64,000 nucleotides of DNA, taken from positions 1 to 64,000 of the forward strand of contig JAJDED010000050.1 in assembly GCA_029259915.1 (NCBI GenBank), written 5' to 3'. Made by a program: the position numbers and the translations under genes. Source of the stretch: Planctomycetota bacterium. Its GTDB lineage: Bacteria > Planctomycetota > Planctomycetia > Pirellulales > Lacipirellulaceae. The notes below the pieces were generated by a model, which did not search any database, had not been told where the DNA came from, and worked only from the letters and a program-made list of their open reading frames with translations. How positions within the stretch are numbered: the stretch's first letter is position 1; every line of letters begins with the position of its first letter. Shown here one piece after another: positions 52,506-61,755 of the stretch.

Positions 52506-52922
52506 CTATCTTGTTCCATTCTCGCGGGCTGGGCCCGGGTCTTCTTCGTAAGTACGCGGGTCAATGGGCGTCTCGGTTCCAGGCACTAAATAGCCTTCAT
52601 CGTAACTGGTAACACCGCCACAGTTGCAGTCGCCCACAACACCGCCTGAGAATTCTTCAACACAGCAGCCCGTGTTGTATTGAGGACAACAGGGAACCTC
52701 TTGTGGGCAACAGTATTGCGGTTGTTGAGGAACCACAATCTGCGTGGCTGCCTGGGGCACAAACGGCGAACCAATCGCCAAGGGAGCCCCAATCATCGCG
52801 GGGGCAATTGTTCTGGTTCCGCATGGCGAACCACGATGAAGCCAATTGCGGAATCGCCCGCAACAGCCGGCGTTGGCAGTCGTCACGACCACCAAAGCCA
52901 ACAAAATCAGCATCTTCCTCAT
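52506..52922 (-). CDS. Small Cys-rich secreted protein, probable lipoprotein
   Basis: 138 residues from the ATG at 52922 (MRKMLILLALVVVTTANAGC). The lipobox-like ANAGC suggests lipidation at Cys20. The mature protein has many Cys pairs (AGCCG, QYCCP, VPCCPQ, GCCVEE, CNCGG) and ends in a charged tail. Cys-rich short envelope proteins are frequent in planctomycetes. No enzyme signature. An earlier start at 52952 would add MRVPSVENKK. Confidence 0.7.
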   Translation of the reverse strand: MRKMLILLALVVVTTANAGCCGRFRNWLHRGSPCGTRTIAPAMIGAPLAIGSPFVPQAATQIVVPQQPQYCCPQEVPCCPQYNTGCCVEEFSGGVVGDCNCGGVTSYDEGYLVPGTETPIDPRTYEEDPGPARENGTR

Positions 52923-53389
52923 CTTCTTGTTCTCCACGGAGGGCACCCTCATTCATTGGGGTGAAGTGGGAGGTGGGTGGGGTATCTTGTATTATTTCGT
53001 GGCAATTGTACTGTTTAGGCGGTTTGCCTGACGCCACGCGAATCATTGGGCCCCTCAATTAGCTACGATGCATACGTGCGCAAAGCACCGAGCCTAGCAA
53101 CTCTACAACACGTAGCGTGATGTGCAAATTCAACCTCTGTTTTTTTCTGAAACATTTTTCCGGCGCGTGCGTTGATAATGTGCTACGTTTTCTATGACCG
53201 CACGGATGTTGCTCTGACGCTAGAAATATGTAGGCGTTATTCAAGGCGGTCGCCAGCCCGATCGGCGTTGAAACTGAGCGCTGAGGGCCCGAGGTTTTAC
53301 GGCATTCAATAATGCACGAACACCTTCTTTCAACCACACGGTGTCACGGTAGACAGTTTCTTTCGCAAACTCCCGCATCAAAAAGAACC
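52923..53389. other. Intergenic region
   Basis: About 465 bases between divergent genes. No supportable ORF, repeat or clear hairpin seen; holds the promoters of the Cys-rich protein gene and of the hydrolase gene. Confidence 0.5.
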
Positions 53390-54469
53390 ATGGTTTCCAC
53401 ATCTTGGCATCTTGCGTACCGGATTATCATGATCCGATTGGCAATACTCCTGCAGGCGTTCCTATTTGCTCTGGGAGCCGGGAATATTGCCTTCGCAGAT
53501 AATACCCCCCTGTTTGCGCCGCCACGACCTGCTTCGCAGAACGACGAGATTCTGTTGTTAAGCACTCGGGAGGTTGGCACCGTTTGCCTCGGCAATCGCA
53601 TGAGAGACAATCTGCAGTGTCGGCGTTACACAATCGATAGCCGGGGCAAGGCAACTTGGAATCACACAGATTGGCAGCAAGAGTTTCTTGATCCTGAGGA
53701 AACTCGCCGCACAGTAATCTATGTTCATGGCAACCGTATAGAACCTGGCGAAGACCGAATTCGTGGGATGGAGATCTATCGGTCGTTTGTCGCGCTTGCC
53801 AAACCTAGCCAATCAATCCGCTTTGTCATCTGGTCATGGCCCTCGACACCGATACCTGGCCCGATCAAGGATTACCAAATAAAAGCCGCTCGAACACAAC
53901 CAGCCGGCTGGCAATTGGCGTGGTTCTTGGATCAACTCCCAAAAGAGCACAAGGTTTCCGTCATCGGCTATAGCTATGGTGCCCGGGTTGTGAGCGGCGC
54001 AATGCACTTGCTGGGCGGAGGGCAACTTCGCGGCTTGAAACTTTCCGATCGCGTCCATCCCCAGCGAACACCGATACGCGTAGCAATGGTGGCAGCCGCG
54101 TTTGACGCCGATTGGATTCAACCGGGACGCTTCCACGGACTGGCGATGACGCAAATTGAACGGCTCGTACTGGTCACAAACCACCTCGACCCGGTCATGC
54201 GATTTTACTACTTCAGCGTCGGCCGGCGCAGAGTCCACGCCCTAGGCAAAAAAGGCCTCACGCAGCCACAAACTTTGGGCTCGGCAGTTAATCGCGTTTC
54301 AATAGTGGACGTAACCCAAAACGTCGGCCGAAGTCACGCGCTCTTTGATTACCTCCAATCCAACAGGGACATGAGCACGGTGTGGCAAAATCTTACCGAT
54401 GTCTCCTATTCAACTCCCGAGACGTTGCCGCCATCATTCGCCGGAGTTCCTTCCGGAAGGCCTCGCTAG
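53390..54469 (+). CDS. Secreted alpha/beta hydrolase-fold protein
   Basis: 359 residues from 53390; a later ATG at 53429 (MIRLAILLQAF) also starts the signal peptide and may be real. The mature protein has the alpha/beta hydrolase strand and turn TVIYVHGNRIEPGEDRIRG, nucleophile elbow GYSYGARVV with the Ser, TNHLDPVMRFYYF as a possible acid, and GRSHALFDYL as the His. The nucleophile motif is G-x-S-x-G. Esterase or lipase-like, substrate not known. Confidence 0.7.
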   Translation: MVSTSWHLAYRIIMIRLAILLQAFLFALGAGNIAFADNTPLFAPPRPASQNDEILLLSTREVGTVCLGNRMRDNLQCRRYTIDSRGKATWNHTDWQQEFLDPEETRRTVIYVHGNRIEPGEDRIRGMEIYRSFVALAKPSQSIRFVIWSWPSTPIPGPIKDYQIKAARTQPAGWQLAWFLDQLPKEHKVSVIGYSYGARVVSGAMHLLGGGQLRGLKLSDRVHPQRTPIRVAMVAAAFDADWIQPGRFHGLAMTQIERLVLVTNHLDPVMRFYYFSVGRRRVHALGKKGLTQPQTLGSAVNRVSIVDVTQNVGRSHALFDYLQSNRDMSTVWQNLTDVSYSTPETLPPSFAGVPSGRPR

Positions 54470-54595
54470 TTCGCTTGAGCTCCAAGTTTTTTTTGACGGT
54501 CGCGCTCTACGCGCTGGCAAACTTCCATGCCATATTGGATGTTTCCCCTTTTCCTCTCTCTAGTCCCTCCTGAATGGGAGGAGAACCTTCGCGAT

Positions 54596-55507
54596 ATGAA
54601 AACGGTTGTTGCTTATTACAAGGGGCAGTGGATCCCCGCCGATCAGTTGTGCTGGCCGATTGACGATCTAGGATTCACTCTAGGCGCGACCGTGGTCGAG
54701 CGATTGCGGACTTTTCAATCAAAAGTCTTTCGCATGGAAGACCATTTGCAGCGTCTACGGCGTTCGCTCGATATTCTCGGCTGGAACGCAGAAAAGATTT
54801 ACCCGGAAGTTGAAACCGCTATCGAAGCGCTACTCGAACAAAATGCACTTTGCATCGATCCAGGGGACGATTGGACAATCGTCGCTTTGGTCACGCCGGG
54901 GCGGACACCCGACGCTGCCAATCCGACAATCTGTGTAACCTGTTGCCCCCTAGAGTTCGCTAACTGGGCATCGCAATTCCAATCGGGAATCGATGCCGTC
55001 ATCGTCGACACGCATCAAGTGCCCGCAAATTGTTGGCCAGCCGAGTTGAAGTGCCGAAGTCGCATTCACTTTTACTTGGCCGATCGGCAAGCAAACGCCC
55101 AAGTCCCCGGCGCCAAAGCGATTCTCCTCGACCAAGACGGAACCATCGGCGAGGCAACCACAGCCAACGTCGTGGCCTACTTCGCCGATCAAGGTTTCGT
55201 GACTCCTTCTCGCTCGAAAGTTCTCCCGGGCGTCAGCCAACAAGTGTTGTTTGAATTGGCCGATTCGCTAGAAATTCCAAGGAGCGAATGCGATTTGACT
55301 CCCCAGGAGTTGTCCCAGGCCGACGAGCTATTTTTCACGAGTACCTCCGTCTGCCTGCTACCGGTAGTGCGGCTCGACCAGAATCCAATCGGGCAAGGCA
55401 CTCCAGGGGCCGTCTATAAAAAAATGCTCGCCACCTGGTCCAGTTTAGTCGGCGTCGACATTGCCGCTCAAGCAAACCAGTTTGCCAAACGTGGCAGTAA
55501 GAATTAG
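54596..55507 (+). CDS. Class IV aminotransferase-like PLP enzyme
   Basis: 303 residues from the ATG at 54596 (MKTVVAYYKGQW), 12 bases after a GGAGGAG. PLP lysine in WPAELKCRSRIHFYLADR and GTIGEATTANVVAYFADQ (Glu) are the class IV pattern; DDLGFTLGATVVERLRTF is the N-terminal part. Family members are branched-chain aminotransferase, D-amino acid aminotransferase and aminodeoxychorismate lyase; the last two are equally possible. A longer start at 54527 gives a hydrophobic leader and is less likely. Confidence 0.85.
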   Translation: MKTVVAYYKGQWIPADQLCWPIDDLGFTLGATVVERLRTFQSKVFRMEDHLQRLRRSLDILGWNAEKIYPEVETAIEALLEQNALCIDPGDDWTIVALVTPGRTPDAANPTICVTCCPLEFANWASQFQSGIDAVIVDTHQVPANCWPAELKCRSRIHFYLADRQANAQVPGAKAILLDQDGTIGEATTANVVAYFADQGFVTPSRSKVLPGVSQQVLFELADSLEIPRSECDLTPQELSQADELFFTSTSVCLLPVVRLDQNPIGQGTPGAVYKKMLATWSSLVGVDIAAQANQFAKRGSKN

Positions 55508-55607
55508 AAGGTAAGCCAAGCACCCCATGGACGACTTTAGGCACATTGCTTAGAAGGGGCCTCGCCGATCGGCCGTTAGGCGTTACGATAGATAGATTCA
55601 ATTTTCA

Positions 55608-55680
55608 GCCCCCGTAGCTCAGGGGATAGAGCATCGGTTTCCTAAACCGTGTGTCGCAGGTTCGAATCCTGCCGGGGGCG
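55608..55680 (+). tRNA. tRNA-Arg (anticodon CCT)
   Basis: 73 bases: acceptor GCCCCCG pairs with CGGGGGC before discriminator G, D-arm GCTC/GAGC, anticodon stem with loop TTCCTAA giving CCT (reads AGG), T-arm GCAGG/CCTGC with TTCGAAT. No CCA is encoded. It lies between the class IV enzyme and PQQ-propeller genes. Confidence 0.97.
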
Positions 55681-55718
55681 CTATGGCGTGAATCAAACGC
55701 GTTAAACCAATGAGTGAA

Positions 55719-57014
55719 CTATTTCGGATTCTTACCGACGCGGTAGAGATGTGTGAAGCTTCGGAGGATTAGCGAGTTTTCGACAATTGCAGGCGAGGCA
55801 TTGAAACCGTCGGGGAAACGGTTCTCGGCAAGCAATTCAAATTCGGGGCCTGCCCGGACCACGAAGACGGATCCCTGCTTGCTCGAGAAATAAATCTGTT
55901 TGTTGGCACATACGGGCGAAGCCCAAAACTCTCCGTCCAGACGCTCGGTCCAGAAAACCTCTCCGTTGTGCGCATCCCGACAAGAGGCGACGCCATTGTC
56001 GCTAATCATGTACAAATTGTCCCCAATGATAATTTGCGAAGACTTTTGAGGAACACTCTTCCCGGTACGCCACACGACGTGAGATTCCGAAACATCACCG
56101 CTTCCATCAGGGCGGACCGCGACGAGGCTTGAGTTGCCCCGTCCCGCGCTAATATAAACCAAGTCGTGCTTAAAAATCGGTCTGGCAGCTGCATTCATGC
56201 CACCGTGATGCACATGCCACAGTTCTTTGCCTGACTGCGGATCGTAAGATAGCGTCTCAACCGCGGCCGGGCTAACCAGTTGCGGTTGCCCATCAACGTG
56301 GATTATTGCAGGCGTGCTATATGCTTTTTTGAAATCACCGACATCGGTGCCATAGTCGATGTTGCGGTCTTGTTGCCAAAGAGTTTCTCCCGTGTGTTTG
56401 TCTAGCGCAACGACAAATTGCACATCGATTCCATCAAAATGAATGAAACACCTGTCACCAAAAACAATGGGCGAAGAAGCGGGGCCGCGGAAGTGATCGC
56501 AATGCAAGTCGCGGCGTTCCCAAAGTTTTTCACCTGATTTCGTGTCCAAACAGGCAGAGCCGTACGTGCCGAAGTGGACGTAAACGCGTCCCTCTTCAAC
56601 TACCGGTGTACAAGAGGCATAGCTATTGGTCGAGTGGCAAAACTCTGGCTCAGCGACTTCAAACACCAGAAGATTATGCAAGATACGGCCGCTTGACAGG
56701 TCCACACAAACGGCATATAGCTCGGTTCCGTCTTCGGGAGCTGTCGTGAGCCACACCTGCTCTCCCCACACCACCGGAGACGACCAACCTTTGCCATGTA
56801 TGGACGTTTTCCACAAGACATTCTTCTGATCGTCAAATTCAACAGGCGGATCTGGCGCGGCGACGGTTCCGTCGGCATGAGGGCCCCGAAACTGGTTCCA
56901 ATACAGTTGGTCCGCTTCTGCCACACTCTGGAAACAAACGATTCCGAATAAACAAGCAATTGTGGAAGCAGCTATGAAAAATCGAAATCCACACATTTTT
57001 GCTGCCTCACTCAT
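55719..57014 (-). CDS. Exported PQQ-type beta-propeller repeat protein
   Basis: 431 residues. A signal peptide (FFIAASTIACLFGIVCFQSV, cleavage near AEA) then YWNQFRGPHADG and repeated WxxxxD/G blades: KNVLWKTSIHGKGWSSP, LYAVCVDLSSGRIL, KLWERRDLHCDHF, TGETLWQQDRNIDYG, GEVFWTERLDGEFWASP. This is the quinoprotein-like propeller fold, widely used as a scaffold in planctomycetes; the classical PQQ-binding residues are not established. Likely periplasmic. Confidence 0.85.
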   Translation of the reverse strand: MSEAAKMCGFRFFIAASTIACLFGIVCFQSVAEADQLYWNQFRGPHADGTVAAPDPPVEFDDQKNVLWKTSIHGKGWSSPVVWGEQVWLTTAPEDGTELYAVCVDLSSGRILHNLLVFEVAEPEFCHSTNSYASCTPVVEEGRVYVHFGTYGSACLDTKSGEKLWERRDLHCDHFRGPASSPIVFGDRCFIHFDGIDVQFVVALDKHTGETLWQQDRNIDYGTDVGDFKKAYSTPAIIHVDGQPQLVSPAAVETLSYDPQSGKELWHVHHGGMNAAARPIFKHDLVYISAGRGNSSLVAVRPDGSGDVSESHVVWRTGKSVPQKSSQIIIGDNLYMISDNGVASCRDAHNGEVFWTERLDGEFWASPVCANKQIYFSSKQGSVFVVRAGPEFELLAENRFPDGFNASPAIVENSLILRSFTHLYRVGKNPK

Positions 57015-57059
57015 TTTTTCCGATAGGTGCTCTGCGCAAGAATGAACTGCGAGTAATTT

Positions 57060-57494
57060 TCATTCGTCCGCGATGACCAATGTTTCAATCTTGTCGCCTT
57101 GCTGGATGGCATCGACCACGGCTTGACCGTCGGCGATCACTCGGCCGAACACCGAATGTTTTCCGTCCAGCCAGGGGCAAGGAACGTGCGTAATAAAAAA
57201 CTGCGAGCCATTGGTATTTGGTCCGGAGTTGGCCATGGAAAGTATGCCGGGGGTATCGTGCTTGAGTTCCGAGTGAAACTCGTCTTCAAAGGTATAACCG
57301 GGCCCGCCGGTGCCTGTGCCTTGGGGGCAGCCGCCCTGGACCATGAAATCGTCGATCACTCTGTGAAACGCTAAGCCATTGTAAAAACCGTCGGCGGCGA
57401 GTTTCTCAAAATTGGCGACTGTATTCGGCGTTTTGTCGGCATGCAATTCAATGCGAATCTCGCCCTTATTGGTGGTGAGCGTGGCAACTTTCAT
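57060..57494 (-). CDS. Peptidyl-prolyl cis-trans isomerase, cyclophilin type
   Basis: 144 residues from the ATG at 57494 ([17 protein letters not shown]). Cyclophilin residues: [16 protein letters not shown] (Arg-Phe-Met-Gln core) and [20 protein letters not shown] with the His and Trp. No signal peptide, hence cytosolic; it is shorter than eukaryotic cyclophilins, as in other bacterial PpiB. Speeds proline isomerisation during folding. Confidence 0.95.
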   Translation of the reverse strand: MKVATLTTNKGEIRIELHADKTPNTVANFEKLAADGFYNGLAFHRVIDDFMVQGGCPQGTGTGGPGYTFEDEFHSELKHDTPGILSMANSGPNTNGSQFFITHVPCPWLDGKHSVFGRVIADGQAVVDAIQQGDKIETLVIADE

Positions 57495-57604
57495 GAGGGG
57501 TTGGCTCCGGAAATCGTGGGTTGAAACGAAAGAATGAGTAAGCCTCAGGATGGCAATGGCCAACCATTTCTGCAACCCCCATGCTCAAGAGTCGAGCAAA
57601 TTGC

Positions 57605-58738
57605 TTACGTGCGTAGCGTGTGGCTCATTGCCACGGCGACAGGCACAAACACCAGCAGCGGCAACCAGGCAGCGAGCGTGGGACGCAGCAGGCTGAGCCC
57701 TCCCAGCGATTGGCAGGCCAGAGAGACTAGCGAGAAAGAGAGTGCTACTAACAAGCAAATTCCAAACGACAAAAACACATTTCGGCTGCGACGCGAAAAC
57801 ATCAAAGGCAGCCCTAGCATCAACAGCGTGCCATCCATGAAGGGCTGCATCAGACGAGTATGCACGGCAACCCGCACGTCAGGGCCCAAATCGGTGCTCG
57901 GGTTTCCTAGTTCGGTAATCAGTTCGCCAGTGGAAGCGTAGCTTCGCCAAGCCGACCCGTTCGCCAACAGTCGAAAGGGGACTTCCGACACCACAAACGC
58001 TTGATTCGATCCCAACCACGAAGTGTCTTTGGGAGTGGCAATCACCAACCGTTCGTTCAGGCTCAGTGAATCAAGTCTACCGATCTTACGAGGCGTCGAA
58101 ACTTCTTCGAGCAAATATCCTTGCGGATGCTCCGCAGTGGCCGGCAAGAAGTAAGCGTTTTGGGCGACAATCTGTTTGCCATATTGGGCCAAAGCTGGCG
58201 GAAGCACAAATGTCGGCTTGATGATCTTCGCCTCGGCAGCAACCGTTTTTTCCCCGCCGATCAAGATATCGGTCCTGTTGTCAAAACGTGCTTCGAGATC
58301 TCGCGATTGATCGCCGCTAAGATGTTTCGTGTCGCGGGTCAACTGGTCGCGGACGTTGGGAATCACCAGTTCTCGGTTGGCGACTCCCAACAAGCTCACG
58401 ACAACCGCCGCGACCAACAGCGGCTTGATCACGCGGAACTTGGAAATCCCCGCCGCCAACATGGCCGTCAATTCCTGGTGCCGCTGTAACCACGCCACGG
58501 TAAACATCGCGGCAATCATCGCCAAAATGCCGCTCGTCCGATCAAAGAAACTGAGCGAACGGTATCCATAGTATTGGGCGATAATGCCAATCAGATTTCC
58601 TTGCTCTTCGGCATAGGCAGTAAAATGGTCGAGGTGGCCAAAGGCATCGATCACCACATACAGCCCGGTAAGGCTAAGAAAACAGATCACAAAGATCTGC
58701 ACAAACTGCCGCAGCAAGTAACGATCGAGAATCGTCAT
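57605..58738 (-). CDS. LPS export permease LptF/LptG family
   Basis: 377 residues from the ATG at 58738 (MTILDRYLLRQF). LptF/G architecture: TM segments at about residues 11-30, 55-75 and 100-118, a central periplasmic domain, and C-terminal TM segments (SFGICLLVALSFSLVSLAC, TLAAWLPLLVFVPVAVA). YLLRQFVQIFVICFLSLTGLYVV, GILAMIAAMFTVAWLQRHQE and ELTAMLAAGISKFRVIKPLL are signatures. It is one of the two permeases of LptB2FG; its partner is not in this window. The gene lies next to a copy of the ACCACAAAGACACG hairpin. Confidence 0.9.
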   Translation of the reverse strand: MTILDRYLLRQFVQIFVICFLSLTGLYVVIDAFGHLDHFTAYAEEQGNLIGIIAQYYGYRSLSFFDRTSGILAMIAAMFTVAWLQRHQELTAMLAAGISKFRVIKPLLVAAVVVSLLGVANRELVIPNVRDQLTRDTKHLSGDQSRDLEARFDNRTDILIGGEKTVAAEAKIIKPTFVLPPALAQYGKQIVAQNAYFLPATAEHPQGYLLEEVSTPRKIGRLDSLSLNERLVIATPKDTSWLGSNQAFVVSEVPFRLLANGSAWRSYASTGELITELGNPSTDLGPDVRVAVHTRLMQPFMDGTLLMLGLPLMFSRRSRNVFLSFGICLLVALSFSLVSLACQSLGGLSLLRPTLAAWLPLLVFVPVAVAMSHTLRT

Positions 58739-58827
58739 AAAAGAGTGGAACTTTATCAGAGACACGCATCGCGGGGAAAATGGTGCCGGAGCGTAGCGAA
58801 CTTGCGCTGCTAGCGTCAAGGCTGACC

Positions 58828-58917
58828 ATTGAACCACTAAGACACGACGGCACAAAGAAAAGCAAACAGCCTGTATTAGTTTGCTACTCTTCGTGGCTTT
58901 GTGCCTTTGTGGTTTTC
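58828..58917. repeat. Diverged copy of the ACCACAAAGACACG hairpin
   Basis: TTGAACCACTAAGACACGAC at 58829-58848 repeats the left arm found at 50613 with one change; GTGGCTTTGTGCCTTTGTGG (58893-58912) is the opposite arm with several changes. Arms flank about 40 bases. Located just upstream of the LptF/G gene start. Confidence 0.7.
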
Positions 58918-58951
58918 CCACTAGTTTCGCTGCCAGACCTGCCTGCAGGCA

Positions 58952-60085
58952 TTAAGCAGCAAAAGGCGAGCCTAATCGGCGGAATGGCCCCTCACCCCTA
59001 CCTTGCTCCTGAGACATTGCCATCGCGGCAAATACCGAATCCCGGGCAACAAGCAAACTGCTGATACTAGTGCCGCTGTCTGAAGAAGCGGTTTGCTGGG
59101 CTGGCCAATTGGTAAAGTCTGTTGTATGGACATATGGCTGCCAAATTCCAAAATCCGTAATGTTGACCAACCCATCGCCGTTCGCATCGCCATCTTGATA
59201 GCCAAATTGGCCAGCTATGTTGAAATTGGGCTGCATGATGCCAAAGTCTGTAATGTTGACAATATTGCTCTGATTAAAGTCCCCCGGAAGAATTGCCAAG
59301 AAGAACTCAAAATCGCCGCCGGCGGTACCGTCACCCGAGGGGAAGACGCTGGTGCCGGTGTCGGTGATCGAGAGTGGGTTGGTCCACTCGCCATCGAGTG
59401 AAACTCCGCTGGTATCGGTAACAGAGTCGGCTAGTGTTAGAACCAATTGGTCGGCAAGGAATTGATCTCCAAAGATTCAAGGCGTGTATTCCCATGTTGC
59501 AGTATTCGTGCTGACATCGAAAATTTGAAATACCACTTTCGACGTATAATCATTTCCCGTGAAAACGCCTGTGAGCGTTAACGCATTGCTGAAAGTACCA
59601 ACGTCAATCGCATTACTAAAGGAGATTTTGATAATCTCTGCACCGCCAATCGGTACGGCCTCGATTTGGTTACCATCGCCTGAGGGAATGTCATACGAGC
59701 TGCCATTAGGATTCACCGAATTCGGGCCGCTGATCGTTACGGTGATGATTGTGGGTGCCGTAGTACTGGATGTTGAACCAGCAGCATCGATTTGCTGGTA
59801 TGATCCTTCTGGTCCCAGGTTCTCATCACTTCTAGGACCGAACATAATTGCTTCAGCAGGAACGGATGGAGTAAATGTCTGATTTGGAAAGCTGGTCCAA
59901 GTTGACTCAGGTTGATCGACAGGCACGAGCGTAACCAAATCAATAGCCATCATCCGACGGTCTTCCAGCTGCTCGACGCGTGGCGAAAGTGATGAGTCTT
60001 TCCGCTGTCGAAGAGACCTCCACTGTTTGCAAGAAAAACCTAACTGGGTAAGTGCCCTTTTCCAAGACTTGGGTAGTCTGTACAT
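58952..60085 (-). pseudogene. Secreted dockerin-type protein broken by an in-frame TGA
   Basis: One continuous frame of 378 codons is interrupted by a TGA at codon 203 (59477-59479); no frame change is needed to continue. The N-terminal half (202 residues) begins MYRLPKSWKRALTQLG and has SPRVEQLEDRRMMAIDLV, the planctomycete extracellular motif, followed by a beta-sandwich-like region. The second half (IFGDQFLADQLVLTLAD on) contains two EF-hand loops DFNQSNIVNITDFGIMQP and DGDANGDGLVNITDFGIWQP, typical of dockerins. Other genes in the window use TGA as stop, so the gene appears inactivated by a nonsense change. A sequencing error or read-through could also explain it. Confidence 0.75.
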
Positions 60086-60559
60086 CGTGACATCTTTTTT
60101 AGAAAGGGCATTTCTTAAAGCAAGAGATTATTCCAAGCTCCTAGTTCCGAGTACCAGATAGTTGGCCGAGTGAGATAGCCAAGTGGTACTAAAGAGAAGT
60201 TGTACCGCTAATGAAGTTACATTGCAAATAAATCTTTGCTGACTGCACTGAGAGTCAACTCAACAATTGCTGTGCCAAGAAATAATCGATCCGATAGTAG
60301 GTCAGCGTGCCTTGCTTTCTTGGCCGAAGGCCATTGTCAACGTAGCCTGGGGCAACGCCCCAGGTCTGAAAGTGCTTCGTGATTGTTCGGCTGAAGGCCG
60401 TATTCACTTGCGTTCAGGGTGAATATGGCCTTTGGCCAAAAAATGTTTTTGCTTTTCTATTCCTGGGGCGTTGCCCCAGGCTACGGTGAAGTGAGGCCTT
60501 CGGCCAAATTGCCTCACTACCGACGATACGCTGAAAACATAGCAAACAAAAATAGACTG
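60086..60559. other. Intergenic repeat region
   Basis: 474 bases downstream of the ybdK gene and upstream of the broken dockerin gene. No ORF. The notable content is the inverted repeat unit at 60321-60507; the remainder shows nothing recognisable. Confidence 0.6.
60321..60507. repeat. Composite inverted repeat with CCTGGGGCAACGCCCCAGG
   Basis: The 23 bases at 60342-60364 (GTAGCCTGGGGCAACGCCCC then AGG) are the exact reverse complement of 60462-60484. Each arm is itself a hairpin (CCTGGGGC/GCCCCAGG). Further out, TGGCCGAAGGCCA (60321-60333) and AGGCCTTCGGCCA (60494-60506) form another pair, and GGCCTTTGGCC and GGCTGAAGGCC lie inside. A similar composite unit is common, from memory, in planctomycete genomes. 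It lies between ybdK and the broken dockerin gene. Confidence 0.85.
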
Positions 60560-61693
60560 CTAGCTCTGCTTCTTCTCGGCAACGCGAGAGAGATCCGTAA
60601 GTTGGCGGACGATTTCTTCGGCGCTGTTGGTTTCGGCGAGAATCGAAAGTTGGCGGTCGGCCCAACTGGGAGACTCGGCGATGTGGCGGCAATGCTCGAG
60701 GTGATGTTCGCACCCTAACTCCGCTGCCACCGGTTGCAGTTTCGTAATGAGGCTCTCAACCGCGCGAGGCACAGACAGCACTTCGTGTGTGTAGGAATCG
60801 ACAAGCTGAGCTGCGGTGCCAAAGCGAGTTGCCCGCCATTTGTTTTGACGCACCATCATCGGATGGCAATCGTGTTGGTACGCGCCGTGGTCGATTTCGT
60901 CGGACAAACCTTTTACGACGCACTGGATCAGCGCAACAATGGCCAACGTGTCTTCGAGGTTGCCCGGCATGTCGCAGATGCGCACTTCGACGGTGCCGAA
61001 TTTGTGGTGCGGACGTACGTCCCACCAGATTTCGCGGATTGTGTTGATAAATCCGGTGTCGATCATGTGATTGACCAGCCATACGTATTCGCTCCAGTTG
61101 CGCATCAACGTCGGCAAACCGGCGGTGGGGAGGCCTTCCATCACCTTCGAGCGGTGCGATTGCAGGCCCGTCTTGCGCCCTTCCCAGATGGGGCTGCTGG
61201 CCGAGAGGGCGAGAAACGTGGGGAGATGACGCAAAATTCGATCGCAGATCATCACCGCTTTGTCGCCCGAGTCGACACCCACGTGCACGTGCAGACCAAA
61301 AGTAATCAGCCGTCGGGCCAACTCCTGCAACAGGTCGACCAATTGGTAATAGCGATCGTCGGGCGTGACTTTTTGCTCGCTCCATTTGGAAAACGGATGC
61401 GTCGATCCCCACCACAATCGAAGGTCCAACTCGTCGGCGGCCGTTTCTACCTGAATCAATTTGCGGCGTAGGTCGTCTTGGGCATCGTCGACCGTGGTGC
61501 ATACTTCGGTATTGATTTCCAACACGCATTGCATCAGCTCCGGCTTGATACTTGGAGAATCTTTAAGCGAGAGTTTTTCTTTAAGCTGTGCATACGAACT
61601 GGAAAGGGCCATGGTGCGCTCGTCGACCAGGCCAAGTTCGATTTCAACGCCGAGAGAGGGACTCTTGTTTGAATGAAAATCGATGACGCCCAC
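60560..61693 (-). CDS. ybdK: YbdK-type carboxylate-amine ligase (GCS2 family)
   Basis: 377 residues, matching the glutamate-cysteine ligase family 2 length. KSPSLGVEIELGLVDERTM is the N-terminal metal-binding start, and RLITFGLHVHVGVDSGDKAV, WWDVRPHHKFGTVEVRICDMP are signature blocks. The enzyme ligates a carboxylate to an amine with ATP; weak gamma-glutamylcysteine synthetase activity is known for YbdK. No neighbour explains its substrate here. Confidence 0.9.
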   Translation of the reverse strand: MGVIDFHSNKSPSLGVEIELGLVDERTMALSSSYAQLKEKLSLKDSPSIKPELMQCVLEINTEVCTTVDDAQDDLRRKLIQVETAADELDLRLWWGSTHPFSKWSEQKVTPDDRYYQLVDLLQELARRLITFGLHVHVGVDSGDKAVMICDRILRHLPTFLALSASSPIWEGRKTGLQSHRSKVMEGLPTAGLPTLMRNWSEYVWLVNHMIDTGFINTIREIWWDVRPHHKFGTVEVRICDMPGNLEDTLAIVALIQCVVKGLSDEIDHGAYQHDCHPMMVRQNKWRATRFGTAAQLVDSYTHEVLSVPRAVESLITKLQPVAAELGCEHHLEHCRHIAESPSWADRQLSILAETNSAEEIVRQLTDLSRVAEKKQS

Positions 61694-61755
61694 GATGTTG
61701 TCTCCCGCAGGTTTGCGAAGCTCAGGTGGAAACGCAATAGATGGTCTGTGAAAAA

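Noticed and set aside
59477..59479. TGA as selenocysteine in the dockerin protein
   Set aside because: No selenocysteine insertion hairpin is evident after the codon and the context is not a known selenoprotein family.
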